Made by a program: the position numbers and the translations under genes | In this document: positions 6,746-15,455 of the stretch, piece after piece | Layout: every line of letters begins with the position of its first letter | Position numbering within the stretch: position 1 is the first letter of the stretch | Source: Planctomycetota bacterium | GTDB taxonomy: Bacteria > Planctomycetota > UBA1135 | Length of the DNA stretch: 64,000 nucleotides | Direction of reading: 5' to 3' | NCBI GenBank assembly: GCA_008501825.1 | Contig: QQUA01000013.1 | Location: forward strand, 372,001 to 436,000 | The notes under the pieces: model-generated | Database searches by the model: none | Seen by the model: only the letters and a program-made list of their open reading frames with translations | What the model was told of the DNA's origin: nothing

Positions 6746-9700
6746 ATGGCGGACCTCCCGGACCCCGAAGCCCAGCCGCCGGCCGGTGACCTTCCCAGCC
6801 CGGCTGAAGAAATCTTCCTCGAGTACCTGGAAGAAAAGGATCGGGGTGCCGCCACCCGCTTGGAAGATTATTGCCTCCGCCATCCTGAGTTTGCCGAGGA
6901 GTTGCGCCAACTTCACGAACAGTGGAAGGCGATGCGGGGCTTGTTCAACACCAGTTCGATCGTGGTCGGTCTGGCCGATCAGATTCGGGAGGAGTTGGGC
7001 GAATCCGCCGCCCCGGAACTTTGCCTGACCCCGGAACCGGCGGAGCAACCGTCCCAAGTCACCGAGTTGGACCGGCTGTTCGATTGGTCGGGCAGCGGTC
7101 GCTACTGGCCGATGGGCTTGATTGCCAAAGGCGGCATGGGCCACATCGTCAAAGTTTGGGATCGGGCCTTGCGCCGGCATCTGGCGATGAAAGTGGTCCG
7201 CCGGGTTCGGAAAGGGGAGGCCGGCAGCGGATCGGTGAAAACCCATCCCAACGTGCACCGCTTTTTGGAAGAAGCCCAGATCACCGGTCAGTTGGACCAC
7301 CCCGGCATCGTGCCGGTTCATGACCTGGGCTTGGACGGAGACAAGCGTCCTTTCTTCACCATGAAGTTGGTCAAGGGCCGAGACCTTGGCGCCATCTTTC
7401 AAGACGTCTTCGAACAAAAGGACGGCTGGAACTTGTCGCGGGCGGTCCGGGTCTTGTTGCAAGTTTGCGAAACCCTGGCCTACGCCCACGCCAAAGGAGT
7501 TTTGCATCGGGACGTCAAACCGGCCAACATCATGGTCGGAAATTTCGGGGAAACCCTGGTCATGGATTGGGGTTTGGCCAAAGTTTTGGGGGAACGACAA
7601 GATCGCCCCAGTGATAAAAGCGCCGGCCAACTCATATCCCTGGTGTTGACCGATCGGGCCGAACAAGCCAAGGACCAACCCGATTCGGAATTCAAAACTC
7701 TGGACGGCACCATCGTCGGCACTCCGGCGTACATGTCGCCGGAACAAGCTTGCGGCGACCTGGATCGCATGGACGCTCGTTCCGACGTTTATTCGGTGGG
7801 GGCGCTGCTCTACGAGTTGCTGACCGGCACCATGCCTTATGTGCCTATCCGCGAACGCCGCTCGCCCCGGTTGATTCTGAAAGACGTCGAAGAAGGGCCG
7901 CCGAAACCGATTTACGAATTGGCTCCGCAGGCTCCGGTGGAGTTAACCGCGATTGCCGAAAAAGCCATGGCTCGGCGACGGCGGGATCGCTATCAAAGCA
8001 TGCGCGCTTTGCGGGAAGATCTGGAAGCCTATTTGGACGGCCGGGTAGTCAGCGCCCACGCCAGCGGCACTTGGTTGCAACTTCGCAAATGGATGCAACG
8101 AAATCGCGGCATGGCTTCGGCCTTCGCCGCGGTGATCCTTTTGGTCCTCACGGCGGTCTTGGGATTCGGCATCATTCAAGGCGTCCACGCCAAACGGCTT
8201 TCGGTGGAGAAATATCGCGCCAATGTGGTCGCCGCCGAAGCTTCTTTGCGCGATCACCACATCGGAGCCGCGGCAAGTTTGCTGGAACAAGCGCCGGAAC
8301 AGCACCGGCAGTGGGAATGGGAGCACTTGCAATCCCGATTGGACTTGAGTCAGCAAGTCCTGCCTGACGCTCATCAAGACGTGGTTCGCTGCTTGGCGGT
8401 GGATGATCAGAACCGCTGGCTGGCTTCCGCATCCTGGGACGGCACCGTTCGGCTTTGGCATCAAAACACGCTGGAACACCATCTAAAGTTCAGCCAAGGG
8501 AGACAAATCCTGGCTGCCGCTTTTCGACCCGGAACCGAAACCCTGGCCTATGGCGGTTATGACGGCCAAATCCAATTCAGGGATGCGCAAAGCGGCAACC
8601 AACTGCTCATCCTGCCGGTGCCGGCGATCACCGAAGATGGCTTGGTAACCCCTCGGCCGGGCCAAGTCGCCAGTTTGGGCTTCAGCGCCGACGGCCGTTT
8701 CGTCGCCGCCGGAGGCTACGACGGTTGGTTGAGGATTTGGGATTTGGAAAGCTCGGAAGACCCCAAACCCAAGCCCCGAGTGGTCGGCCGTCACCGCAGC
8801 TTCATCTACGGAGTCAGCTTCGAACCGGAAACCAACGCGGTTTGGACTTCGTCCTGGGACAGGCAAGTCCATCGTTATCTCGATTGGCAAAAGTTCGATC
8901 CGGGAAGCATCACCGCCTTGCCGCCAGATCGGAATTTCCGGGGTCATACCGGCCCGCTTTGGGACGGCGAACTCTGTCCCACCGATCCCAAGGTGCTGGT
9001 CACCGCTTCCGACGATTGGAGCGTTCGAATTTGGAATACCGAAGGCGGCCAGCCCAGTACGGTGTTGAAAGGTCACAACGGCACCGTGACCAACGTCGCT
9101 TTTTCTCCCAACGGCAACCGCTTGGCGACCACTTCCTACGACCAAACGGTGCGCCTATGGGACCGGCACACCGGCCGCCAACTGAACGTGCTCAACGGCC
9201 ACCGCGGTTGGATTTGGTCGGCGGTGTTCCTCGATGAAGACCGCCTGGTCACCGGCGGCTCCGACGGCTCCATCCGCCTTTGGGATTTGCGAGCGCCGGT
9301 CTCGCCGGTCCCGGAGCTGGGCGATCACGGCGATTGGCTTTATGCGGTTGCCGCCCATCCCACCGCGGATTTATTGGCCACCGGCAGCCTGAATGGCCCG
9401 ATCACGGTGTGGGATTTACAAAGCCATGAGCCGGTGGACGTCCTGCTGGGTCACAAAAGTCGGGTCTATGGTTTGGCTTTTCATCCGAAACTGCCTCTGC
9501 TTTTCAGCATCAGCAATGATGATTCGGTTCGGGTTTGGAATCTTGGCGACGAAACGCTGGACGGAATCGCTCCCGGCGACTCTCGCTACCTCAGTGGCCA
9601 CGGCAATCAATTCGCCATCATTTACCGGGGCAATTTGGCCATGGACCTGGAAGGCGAAAGCCTTTATTTCGGCGCCAGCGATCATCGGGTGGTGCGGATG

Positions 9701-10441
9701 GATCGGCGGACCGGGGAAAGCTTGGCCAGTTGGGATGGCCATCAGCAGCCGGTCCTTTGCGTCGCCCTGCAACCGGGCGGGGATTTGATGGCCAGCGGCT
9801 CCCTGGACGGGACGGTGCGGATTTGGAACCGTCACGAAAGGGGCGAGGGGCAAAAGGAATTACGGCTTCTCGGCGACCCCAAGGGAGCTTTCGGTCCCAC
9901 TCTGGACGTGGGCTTCAGTCCGGACGGCAAGGTCCTGGCAGCCTCGTCCCGGGACAACAATTTGATTCGCCTTTGGCGGGTGGCCGACGGCCGCCTGCTG
10001 CATACTCTTCAAGGCCACGCCGGATGGGTTTCCTCGGTGCAGTTCATGAGCGATAGCCGCTTGGCCTCCGGTTCGGTGGACCAGTCCATCCGGCTTTGGG
10101 ATACGGAACGGGGCGCCCAAGTCGTGGCCCTGTACGGCCACCGTCACGGCATCAGCTCCCTGGCTTTCTTGCCGGAGCGGGGCCTACTGGCCAGCGCTTC
10201 TCTGGACCGCACCGTCCGCCTTTGGCAGCGGGAAGACCTCGGCTTGCTGGCTCGAAGCCAAGCCGAAGCCAAAGCCCGGCGGCGAACGGAAATTGCCACC
10301 ATCGAGGCGAAGCTACCAAGAGACTTGCCGACCCTGGAGAAGCAATTGGAAGCCGTGAAGAAGCACCAAAGCTTCTCGCCCAGGGAGAAACGCTTGGCCG
10401 CCGGCTGGCTGCGACTGCAAGCAAAGGGCCCGAGGCGTTAA
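6746..10441 (+). CDS. Membrane Ser/Thr protein kinase with WD40 repeat domain
   Basis: 1231 residues from ATG at 6746. The cytoplasmic kinase domain has the glycine loop IAKGGMGHIVKVWD (about 126-139), Lys in LAMKVV, catalytic HRDVKPANIM (254-263), the metal motif as DWG instead of DFG (274-276), and GTPAYMSPEQ. One membrane segment follows at about 455-475 (AFAAVILLVLTAVLGFG). The C-terminal 700 residues are a series of WD40 repeats ending in RLWD, RIWN or RVWN, at least a dozen, enough for two propellers, placed outside the cytoplasm by the single TM. A short coiled tail closes the protein. It is the type of sensor kinase typical of planctomycetes. It stands alone, without a sigma gene beside it. 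Confidence 0.88.
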   Translation: MADLPDPEAQPPAGDLPSPAEEIFLEYLEEKDRGAATRLEDYCLRHPEFAEELRQLHEQWKAMRGLFNTSSIVVGLADQIREELGESAAPELCLTPEPAEQPSQVTELDRLFDWSGSGRYWPMGLIAKGGMGHIVKVWDRALRRHLAMKVVRRVRKGEAGSGSVKTHPNVHRFLEEAQITGQLDHPGIVPVHDLGLDGDKRPFFTMKLVKGRDLGAIFQDVFEQKDGWNLSRAVRVLLQVCETLAYAHAKGVLHRDVKPANIMVGNFGETLVMDWGLAKVLGERQDRPSDKSAGQLISLVLTDRAEQAKDQPDSEFKTLDGTIVGTPAYMSPEQACGDLDRMDARSDVYSVGALLYELLTGTMPYVPIRERRSPRLILKDVEEGPPKPIYELAPQAPVELTAIAEKAMARRRRDRYQSMRALREDLEAYLDGRVVSAHASGTWLQLRKWMQRNRGMASAFAAVILLVLTAVLGFGIIQGVHAKRLSVEKYRANVVAAEASLRDHHIGAAASLLEQAPEQHRQWEWEHLQSRLDLSQQVLPDAHQDVVRCLAVDDQNRWLASASWDGTVRLWHQNTLEHHLKFSQGRQILAAAFRPGTETLAYGGYDGQIQFRDAQSGNQLLILPVPAITEDGLVTPRPGQVASLGFSADGRFVAAGGYDGWLRIWDLESSEDPKPKPRVVGRHRSFIYGVSFEPETNAVWTSSWDRQVHRYLDWQKFDPGSITALPPDRNFRGHTGPLWDGELCPTDPKVLVTASDDWSVRIWNTEGGQPSTVLKGHNGTVTNVAFSPNGNRLATTSYDQTVRLWDRHTGRQLNVLNGHRGWIWSAVFLDEDRLVTGGSDGSIRLWDLRAPVSPVPELGDHGDWLYAVAAHPTADLLATGSLNGPITVWDLQSHEPVDVLLGHKSRVYGLAFHPKLPLLFSISNDDSVRVWNLGDETLDGIAPGDSRYLSGHGNQFAIIYRGNLAMDLEGESLYFGASDHRVVRMDRRTGESLASWDGHQQPVLCVALQPGGDLMASGSLDGTVRIWNRHERGEGQKELRLLGDPKGAFGPTLDVGFSPDGKVLAASSRDNNLIRLWRVADGRLLHTLQGHAGWVSSVQFMSDSRLASGSVDQSIRLWDTERGAQVVALYGHRHGISSLAFLPERGLLASASLDRTVRLWQREDLGLLARSQAEAKARRRTEIATIEAKLPRDLPTLEKQLEAVKKHQSFSPREKRLAAGWLRLQAKGPRR

Positions 10442-10517
10442 TTCCGTCCCGTCGGTCCTGCCGGTCCTGCCGGTTTTATAAGGTCCTATGGGTGACCGCC
10501 CTCGGTTTATAAGAAAG

Positions 10518-10595
10518 TGGCAGGCCAGGTAGGACTCGAACCCACAACTTGCGGTTTTGGAAACCGCCGCTCTAACCAATTGGAGCTACTGGCCT
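10518..10595 (-). tRNA. tRNA-Trp (anticodon CCA)
   Basis: Minus-strand cloverleaf: acceptor AGGCCAG/CTGGCCT, D stem GCTC/GAGC, anticodon stem GCGGT/ACCGC with loop TTCCAAA (anticodon CCA), T arm GTGGG-TTCGAGT-CCTAC, discriminator G and encoded CCA at 10518-10520. This is the normal tryptophan tRNA. It shares its strand with the tRNA-Leu gene 73 bases upstream, so both may come from one transcript. Confidence 0.93.
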
Positions 10596-10668
10596 GTCGT
10601 TTTCCGCTCCGCCTGAAGGCCTCGAGGCTTGCAGGCGCAGTCGACGAGTGGAGAACCGTTTCGTTCCG

Positions 10669-10756
10669 TGGTGCCGAAGGGGGGACTCGAACCCCCACGG
10701 CCGTGAAGGCCACAGGCACCTGAAGCCTGCGCGTCTGCCAATTCCGCCACTTCGGC
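10669..10756 (-). tRNA. tRNA-Leu (anticodon CAG)
   Basis: Minus-strand class II tRNA of 88 bases with long variable arm. Acceptor is GCCGAAG/CTTCGGC; anticodon stem CAGGC/GCCTG with loop TTCAGGT gives anticodon CAG (codon CTG); T arm GGGGG-TTCGAGT-CCCCC; CCA is encoded at 10669-10671. It lies just upstream of tRNA-Trp and diverges from smpB. Confidence 0.93.
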
Positions 10757-10813
10757 ACGGAACGAATCGGGCGACTAAGATTAGCGTCCTCGTCGCTTCT
10801 GACAAGCCTTGGC

Positions 10814-11278
10814 ATGAGCAATCCGGATCGCCCGACCCGCGACGTTGTGGTCAACCGCAGGGCCCGCCGCAACTACGAAATCCTCGACAAACTCGAGGCC
10901 GGGATCGCTTTGTCCGGGACCGAAGTCAAAACCCTGCGGACCGGGCAAGTGAGTTTGGCCGAAGCCTACGTCAAAGTCCGCAAGGACGGCCTGTGGCTGG
11001 TCGGCGCGCACATCGACGAATATGAAAAAGGCAGCGTGTTCAATCACGAGCCGACCCGGGACCGGCGCTTGCTGGTCCATGCCCGGGAAATGGCCAAACT
11101 AACCCAGAAGGCCAAGGAAAAGGGCCTGACGCTGGTGCCGTTGCGGCTTTATTTCCGCGGCAAATGGGCCAAAGTCGAAATCGGCTTGGGCCGCGGCCGC
11201 AAGCTGCACGACAAGCGCGAGCACTTGAAGAAGCGGGAAAGTCAGAGGGATTTGCGCCGGGCCATGGGCCGGGATTGA
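10814..11278 (+). CDS. smpB: SsrA-binding protein SmpB
   Basis: 154 residues, the usual length. Family marks are VVVNRRARRNYEILDKLEAG, the loop GTEVKTLRTGQVSLAEAYV, the RRLLVHAREMAKL stretch and a basic tail HDKREHLKKRESQRDLRRAM. The protein binds the tRNA-like part of tmRNA and delivers it to stalled ribosomes in trans-translation. The tmRNA gene follows 46 bases downstream, so protein and RNA partner are neighbours. Confidence 0.95.
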   Translation: MSNPDRPTRDVVVNRRARRNYEILDKLEAGIALSGTEVKTLRTGQVSLAEAYVKVRKDGLWLVGAHIDEYEKGSVFNHEPTRDRRLLVHAREMAKLTQKAKEKGLTLVPLRLYFRGKWAKVEIGLGRGRKLHDKREHLKKRESQRDLRRAMGRD

Positions 11279-11305
11279 GGCTTCGCTTCCGCTCCAGGCC
11301 GGCGG

Positions 11306-11311
11306 TATGAT
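11306..11311 (+). promoter_or_regulatory. Candidate -10 box of the tmRNA gene
   Basis: TATGAT lies 14 bases before the mature 5' end of tmRNA at 11325, a spacing that allows a short leader removed by RNase P. No good -35 hexamer is visible at 17-18 bases upstream, so this is a weak call. Confidence 0.35.
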
Positions 11312-11324
11312 GGGGGGGCATCGT

Positions 11325-11677
11325 GGGGGCGATCGGTTTCGACTGGAAGCTGTTCGGCTTGCGGTGGCGTGCCGAGGTTGCCGGGATGGCCTCGTTAATC
11401 CCCCGGCAAAGGCATCAACTGCCAACAACAACTACGCTCTCGCCGCCTAGTAAAGGCGGTACGCCGTAACGGACCTTGCTCGAGGGGACGTCACGGCGCA
11501 CGAAATTCGAGCTAGCGGCCGGCGTGCCCGACGCCGATCCGTGAAACCTTAGGGCTGGTTCGACGAGCAGCTTGTCCGGGAGCGGCGCGGCGAACGAGAT
11601 CAAAGCACGGACTACGCACGTAGAAGCCCATTTCGACCCTTCTCAGGACGCGGGTTCGATTCCCGCCGCCTCCACCA
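11325..11677 (+). ncRNA. ssrA: tmRNA (one-piece)
   Basis: The 5' end GGGGGCGATCGGTTTCGAC and the 3' end (T arm GCGGG-TTCGATT-CCCGC, then CGCCTCC, A, CCA) form the tRNA-like domain. The tag frame starts at GCA 11406 and ends at TAG 11448-11450, giving the 14-residue degradation tag AKASTANNNYALAA, with the usual ALAA end recognised by ClpXP-type proteases. The gene is one-piece and encodes CCA. A run of T residues follows at 11679-11686 and may serve as terminator. The 3' end of ssrA is a common island attachment site, and a compositionally different cassette follows. Confidence 0.95.
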
Positions 11678-11738
11678 CTTTTTTTTGGCTTCTGTTGGGC
11701 TCCGCTATCATTCCCAAACGAGAGGAACACTGAGGAAC

Positions 11739-12044
11739 ATGGAACCAGGCAGCGTCAAAATTGTGGACCGCCTTTCCGCCGTGGAAGCCATCAAGCGGTT
11801 GAATGAAGAAGATCTGCTTTTTCTGAACGAACTGATCGTTGAACGCCTCAAACTCATTTCTCAAGCTCGGGCGACCGGACTCATGGCTCGGTTCTCTCTG
11901 GGTGATCGCGTTTCCTTTCAAACCCCGAATGGCCGGGAGTTAGAAGGCCGAGTCTTGCGCCTGAACAAAAAGACCGTAAGCGTGGTGACCGACGAAGGCC
12001 AATGGAACGTCTCCCCAGCCCTTTTGCACCTGGTTCAACCCTAG
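11739..12044 (+). CDS. Small SH3/KOW-like protein of unknown function
   Basis: 101 residues from ATG at 11739, preceded by TGAGGAAC as ribosome-binding site. The N-terminal half is helical (EAIKRLNEEDLLFLNELIVERL) and the C-terminal half is a short beta-barrel type stretch, FSLGDRVSFQTPNGRELEGR followed by VLRLNKKTVSVVTDEG, resembling KOW/SH3 nucleic-acid-binding folds. No named family is recognised. It ends 22 bases before the AlbA_2 protein gene and may belong to the same transcript. Whether it came with that cassette or belongs to the host is unclear. Confidence 0.6.
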   Translation: MEPGSVKIVDRLSAVEAIKRLNEEDLLFLNELIVERLKLISQARATGLMARFSLGDRVSFQTPNGRELEGRVLRLNKKTVSVVTDEGQWNVSPALLHLVQP

Positions 12045-12066
12045 GAACAAGTCCTTGTTAGCTTCC

Positions 12067-13275
12067 ATGCAAAGGCTAACCGATCAAGAGTTGCTGCTCC
12101 TGCTGAATGACCTCGAGTCAGACCGCACGGAACGCAAAGAATCCTTTCAGGGAGATGCACCCAGGAAGGCTCGGGAGGCCGTTTGCGCCTTCGCCAACGA
12201 CTTGCCAAACCATAATCAACCTGGCGTCTTGTTCATCGGTGCAAGAGATGACGGTGAACCCAGTGGCTTGAAGATGACCGACGAGTTGCTTAGAAACCTT
12301 TCGGATATGAAGTCCGATGGCAACATCCTTCCTTTACCTGTTCTTTCAGTCGAAAAGCGCCTGTTAAAGGGAATGGAAATGGCTGTCCTCACTGTCATGC
12401 CGTCCGATATGCCCCCAGTTAAATATAAAGGGCGCATTTGGATCCGGACTGGTCCCAGGAGGTCGATTGCGAATGCCCAGGAAGAACGGGTTTTAAATGA
12501 AAGGCGCCGGCACAAAGACTTGCCCTTCGATATTTACCCTGTCACTACGGCGGAAATCAGCAACCTCTCTCGTTCTATTTTCGAGAATGAGTATTTGCCA
12601 CAAGCTTTCGCTGAAGACGTTTTGGAACAAAATGACCGCACTTATGAGGAAAGATTGGCTTCTTGTCGGATTGTAGCCTCGCTGGAAAATCCGACCCCGA
12701 CCGTAATGGGACTCTTGGCGGTCGGGAAAAGCCCTCAAGACTTTCTTCCGGGCGCCTTCATTCAATTCTTAAGGATCGACGGAATCGAACTTGCCGACCC
12801 GGTTGTCGACCAAGAGGAATTTAACGGCAGCATCGCTGATATGTTGCGTCAAGCAGAGGAGAAATTGAGGGCCCACAATCGCCGGGCGTTTGACATCACC
12901 TCCGCTCCAAGGCATCAGGTGTCCATGCCGTATCCGATGGCAGCTATACAACAAATCCTCTACAACGCCGTGCTTCACCGCACTTATGAGAGCACAAACA
13001 CTCCAATTCGGGTCCATTGGTACAATGATCGCATTGAAATCATCAGCCCAGGAGGGCCTTTTGGAAACGTCACTTCGGAGAATTTCGGAGTCTCCGGCAT
13101 CACCGATTACCGCAATCCCAACATTGCCGATGTCTTAAAAATTTTCGGTTACGTCCAGGCTTTTGGGCGAGGAATTGCCATTGCAAGACGGGCCATGAAG
13201 GAGAATGGTAATCCGGAAATTGAATTCAACACCACTCAAAGTGTCGTTGAGTGCGTTCTCCGAGGTAAAGCATGA
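12067..13275 (+). CDS. Schlafen AlbA_2 domain / RecG-C-like GHKL ATP-binding protein
   Basis: 402 residues from ATG at 12067 (a TTG at 12055 is possible). The N-terminal part has the AlbA_2 signature: ERKESFQGD, then AVCAFANDLPNHNQPGVLFIGARDDG and a PVKYKGRIWIRTGPR strand pair. The C-terminal third has a GHKL/HATPase_c_4-like ATP-binding fold as in the so-called RecG C-terminal family: AIQQILYNAVLHRTYES, the DRIEIISPGGPFG box, and AFGRGIAIARRAM. Such proteins bind nucleic acid and are annotated as transcriptional regulators; Schlafen-type AlbA_2 domains can cut RNA. The stop overlaps the start of the ParA gene (ATGA), so the two are co-translated. The region is visibly richer in A+T than its neighbours. 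Confidence 0.8.
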   Translation: MQRLTDQELLLLLNDLESDRTERKESFQGDAPRKAREAVCAFANDLPNHNQPGVLFIGARDDGEPSGLKMTDELLRNLSDMKSDGNILPLPVLSVEKRLLKGMEMAVLTVMPSDMPPVKYKGRIWIRTGPRRSIANAQEERVLNERRRHKDLPFDIYPVTTAEISNLSRSIFENEYLPQAFAEDVLEQNDRTYEERLASCRIVASLENPTPTVMGLLAVGKSPQDFLPGAFIQFLRIDGIELADPVVDQEEFNGSIADMLRQAEEKLRAHNRRAFDITSAPRHQVSMPYPMAAIQQILYNAVLHRTYESTNTPIRVHWYNDRIEIISPGGPFGNVTSENFGVSGITDYRNPNIADVLKIFGYVQAFGRGIAIARRAMKENGNPEIEFNTTQSVVECVLRGKA

Positions 13276-14294
13276 CCACTCCGATTCTTACCTTTTTCAA
13301 CAACAAGGGGGGAGTAGGCAAAACTTCGCTCATTTACCATTTGGCTTGGATGTTCGCAAAACTTCGCCAGCGGGTGGTAGTTGCCGACCTCGACCCCCAG
13401 TCCAATTTGACAGCCGCCTTCCTTGATGAAAATCGTATTGAAGAAATCTGGGAACCAACCCAGCAGCAAGCCACCATCTTTCAGTGCGTAAAACCCCTGA
13501 CTGGCGTAGGGGACCTCAAACCCCCAGAGCTGCAACACATCGCTCAGAACCTCTTTCTCCTTCCCGGCGATGTGGCCCTTTCCAGTTTTGAGGATACATT
13601 GTCGGGAGAATGGCCCAATAGCCTGAGTGAAGTCAATCTATACCGTCCAATGCGCATCCTCACTTCATTTTGGCAAGTGATGCAATTGGCTGCGAAAAAA
13701 GTACAAGCCACGGTCATTCTTGTAGATGTTGGCCCAAACCTTGGTGCGATTAACCGCTCCGTCTTGTTGGCTACCGACTATGTGGCTATCCCACTAGGAG
13801 CTGACCTATTTTCTCTTCAAGGATTAAAAAACCTTGGGCCGACTCTAAGGCACTGGAAGAGCCAATGGCAAAAACGGCTGGAAAACTGGAACGACAGTCA
13901 AGACAGCCCGCAAAATCCAGACTTTCGATTACCAGCAGGCAAAATGCAGCCGATTGGATATCTCTGTCAACAACACGGCGTAAGGTTGGATCGACCGGTA
14001 AAGGCCTATGATAAATGGGTTCAGCGAATACCCACGGTCTATCGAAAAGAGGTCCTTGAGGAATTACCCGCCCAGGGAATCCGGCAGGAAGATGATCCTT
14101 ACTGCTTAGCTACGATTAAACATTACAGGAGCTTGATCCCTATGGGGCAAGAGCACCGTAAACCGATTTTCTACTTGACATCCGCTGATGGCGCCATTGG
14201 TAGCCACGCCAATGCAGTACAAGATGCCCGGTCAGATTTTAAGAAACTCGCGATCAAGATCGCGTCGCAAATGGGTATTCAAATTTCCCAATGA
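13272..14294 (+). CDS. ParA/MinD-family ATPase paired with the AlbA_2 protein
   Basis: 340 residues with a deviant Walker A NNKGGVGKTS at the N-terminus, ADLDPQSNLTAAF as motif A', and ILVDVGPNLGAINRSVL as Walker B. The C-terminal part (IFYLTSADGAIGSHANAVQD) differs from plasmid ParA. No ParB or centromere-like repeats accompany it, so partitioning is unlikely. It overlaps the AlbA_2 gene by 4 bases. I expect the ATPase to act as a nucleotide-dependent switch for its partner. Together they form a two-gene cassette of unestablished function after ssrA, with features of horizontal transfer. Confidence 0.82.
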   Translation: MTTPILTFFNNKGGVGKTSLIYHLAWMFAKLRQRVVVADLDPQSNLTAAFLDENRIEEIWEPTQQQATIFQCVKPLTGVGDLKPPELQHIAQNLFLLPGDVALSSFEDTLSGEWPNSLSEVNLYRPMRILTSFWQVMQLAAKKVQATVILVDVGPNLGAINRSVLLATDYVAIPLGADLFSLQGLKNLGPTLRHWKSQWQKRLENWNDSQDSPQNPDFRLPAGKMQPIGYLCQQHGVRLDRPVKAYDKWVQRIPTVYRKEVLEELPAQGIRQEDDPYCLATIKHYRSLIPMGQEHRKPIFYLTSADGAIGSHANAVQDARSDFKKLAIKIASQMGIQISQ

Positions 14295-14420
14295 GACCGA
14301 TGGAGAAAGTTTATATTCACGCGTAGTCGAAGCAGGAACCCCGGGAGTTGATGAGGGGATAGTCCGTGTACGTCACGCCCCGTCTCTCCTTGCAACCTAG
14401 CTTCCAGTCCATCCGAAATT

Positions 14421-15170
14421 TTGCCCTCGATTTCCCGGCTTATTTACGATACGCCTGAGCGCAAATTGCGCTGGATACCAGTCCTTCCCATAGTGGAAGA
14501 AGGTCCCCGAGGATCTTTGTACCTCCGGTTTCAAAACCGGGATTGGACGGGGGAGGAAATCCAATTCTACTCCATGGGCGAGGATTCCATCGCCGCTTTG
14601 GGAACCCTGCAAAACGAGCGGGGCGAATCGCTTTCTTTGGCCATGCATCTAGGGTTCGGCACCGGCACCAGCACCTTCACCCTGGAAGGGAATGTGGCCG
14701 TGCTCCGAGGAGAGCTCGGCTCAGGAACTTTCCGGCAGGCTCAATACCTCAGGAAGTTTCATCCGGAAATCGACACCATCCTGTTTCAAGAAGTTCCAGG
14801 TTCGGTAAATGATGAGATCAACGTGGAAACCGGGCGGCTGATCCGGCAAGCCGGCTATACCACCATCGTTCCCGAGGACGGCTTCATCGCCTCCGGTGGG
14901 GTGGATTTGTTCGCCGCAGGAGTTCGCCGCATCATTCATGACGGCGCCCAGGTCGGGGTCCACGCCTGGGGGGACCCTTTCGAAGACGTGGTAGCTCAAG
15001 ATCTCCCTCGAACGCATCCGGCTCACCGCATGCAAATTCAATATTTTCAAGAAATGCTTCCCAACGGCCCGGAATTCTATTTTTTCACCTTACAGGCGGC
15101 GCCTTTTGACGACATCCACTTCATGACTCGAAAGGAAATTCAAGATTGGCGGTTGACCACGGAGCCCTAA
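14421..15170 (+). CDS. ClpP/crotonase-fold protein (COG3904-like), possibly N-terminally shortened
   Basis: 249 residues from TTG at 14421; the frame is open upstream to 14355 without a better start. Residues about 115-215 show the ClpP/crotonase pattern: TILFQEVPGSVNDEINVETG, then GYTTIVPEDGFIASGGVDLFAAG and VGVHAWGDP. Relatives in COG3904 are exported with a signal peptide, and there is none here. The expected serine of ASxCxx-type members is replaced by IASGGVD, in which Ser is present. The missing export signal and the weak start next to the foreign cassette suggest a shortened 5' end. A hairpin terminator follows. Confidence 0.5.
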   Translation: MPSISRLIYDTPERKLRWIPVLPIVEEGPRGSLYLRFQNRDWTGEEIQFYSMGEDSIAALGTLQNERGESLSLAMHLGFGTGTSTFTLEGNVAVLRGELGSGTFRQAQYLRKFHPEIDTILFQEVPGSVNDEINVETGRLIRQAGYTTIVPEDGFIASGGVDLFAAGVRRIIHDGAQVGVHAWGDPFEDVVAQDLPRTHPAHRMQIQYFQEMLPNGPEFYFFTLQAAPFDDIHFMTRKEIQDWRLTTEP

Positions 15171-15197
15171 AACCGTCGATATTTTTAGAATATTTCC

Positions 15198-15219
15198 TTC
15201 CCCGAAGGGGAAAATTTTT
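15198..15219 (+). terminator. Short hairpin with T tract after the ClpP-like gene
   Basis: TTCCCC (15198-15203), loop GAA, GGGGAA (15207-15212), then AATTTTT. A second pairing, CCCCGAA (15200-15206) with TTCGGGG (15218-15224), excludes the first, so two alternative structures are possible. Confidence 0.5.
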
Positions 15220-15455
15220 CGGGGCAAACTCGCAAGCCCCATGAATCCGCTGTAATCAGGGAATCAGTTTGGTTCTTACATTTTTGTTGGCTAGGATTCA
15301 TGAAGGAGGTTGTGGGCATTTTTCCCATCTGCACCTTCTCAGCTCTTTGAAAAAGCTGCTGGGCGAGCCGGCTTATTCCTGTTCCGGCTTTCCAAACTTC
15401 CTCCTTCCCTTTCATGGTGGTCCCCCTCAGAGCCACCCAGTCCCTTGGCACCTCG

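Noticed and set aside
6080..7747. Minus-strand 555-codon frame
   Set aside because: It runs across rsmG in another frame and under the kinase domain of the WD40 kinase; no motif, so a shadow frame.
13272..14294. Plasmid-type partition locus
   Set aside because: ParA-like ATPase is present but there is no ParB and no centromere-like repeats, and the overlapping partner is an AlbA_2 protein.
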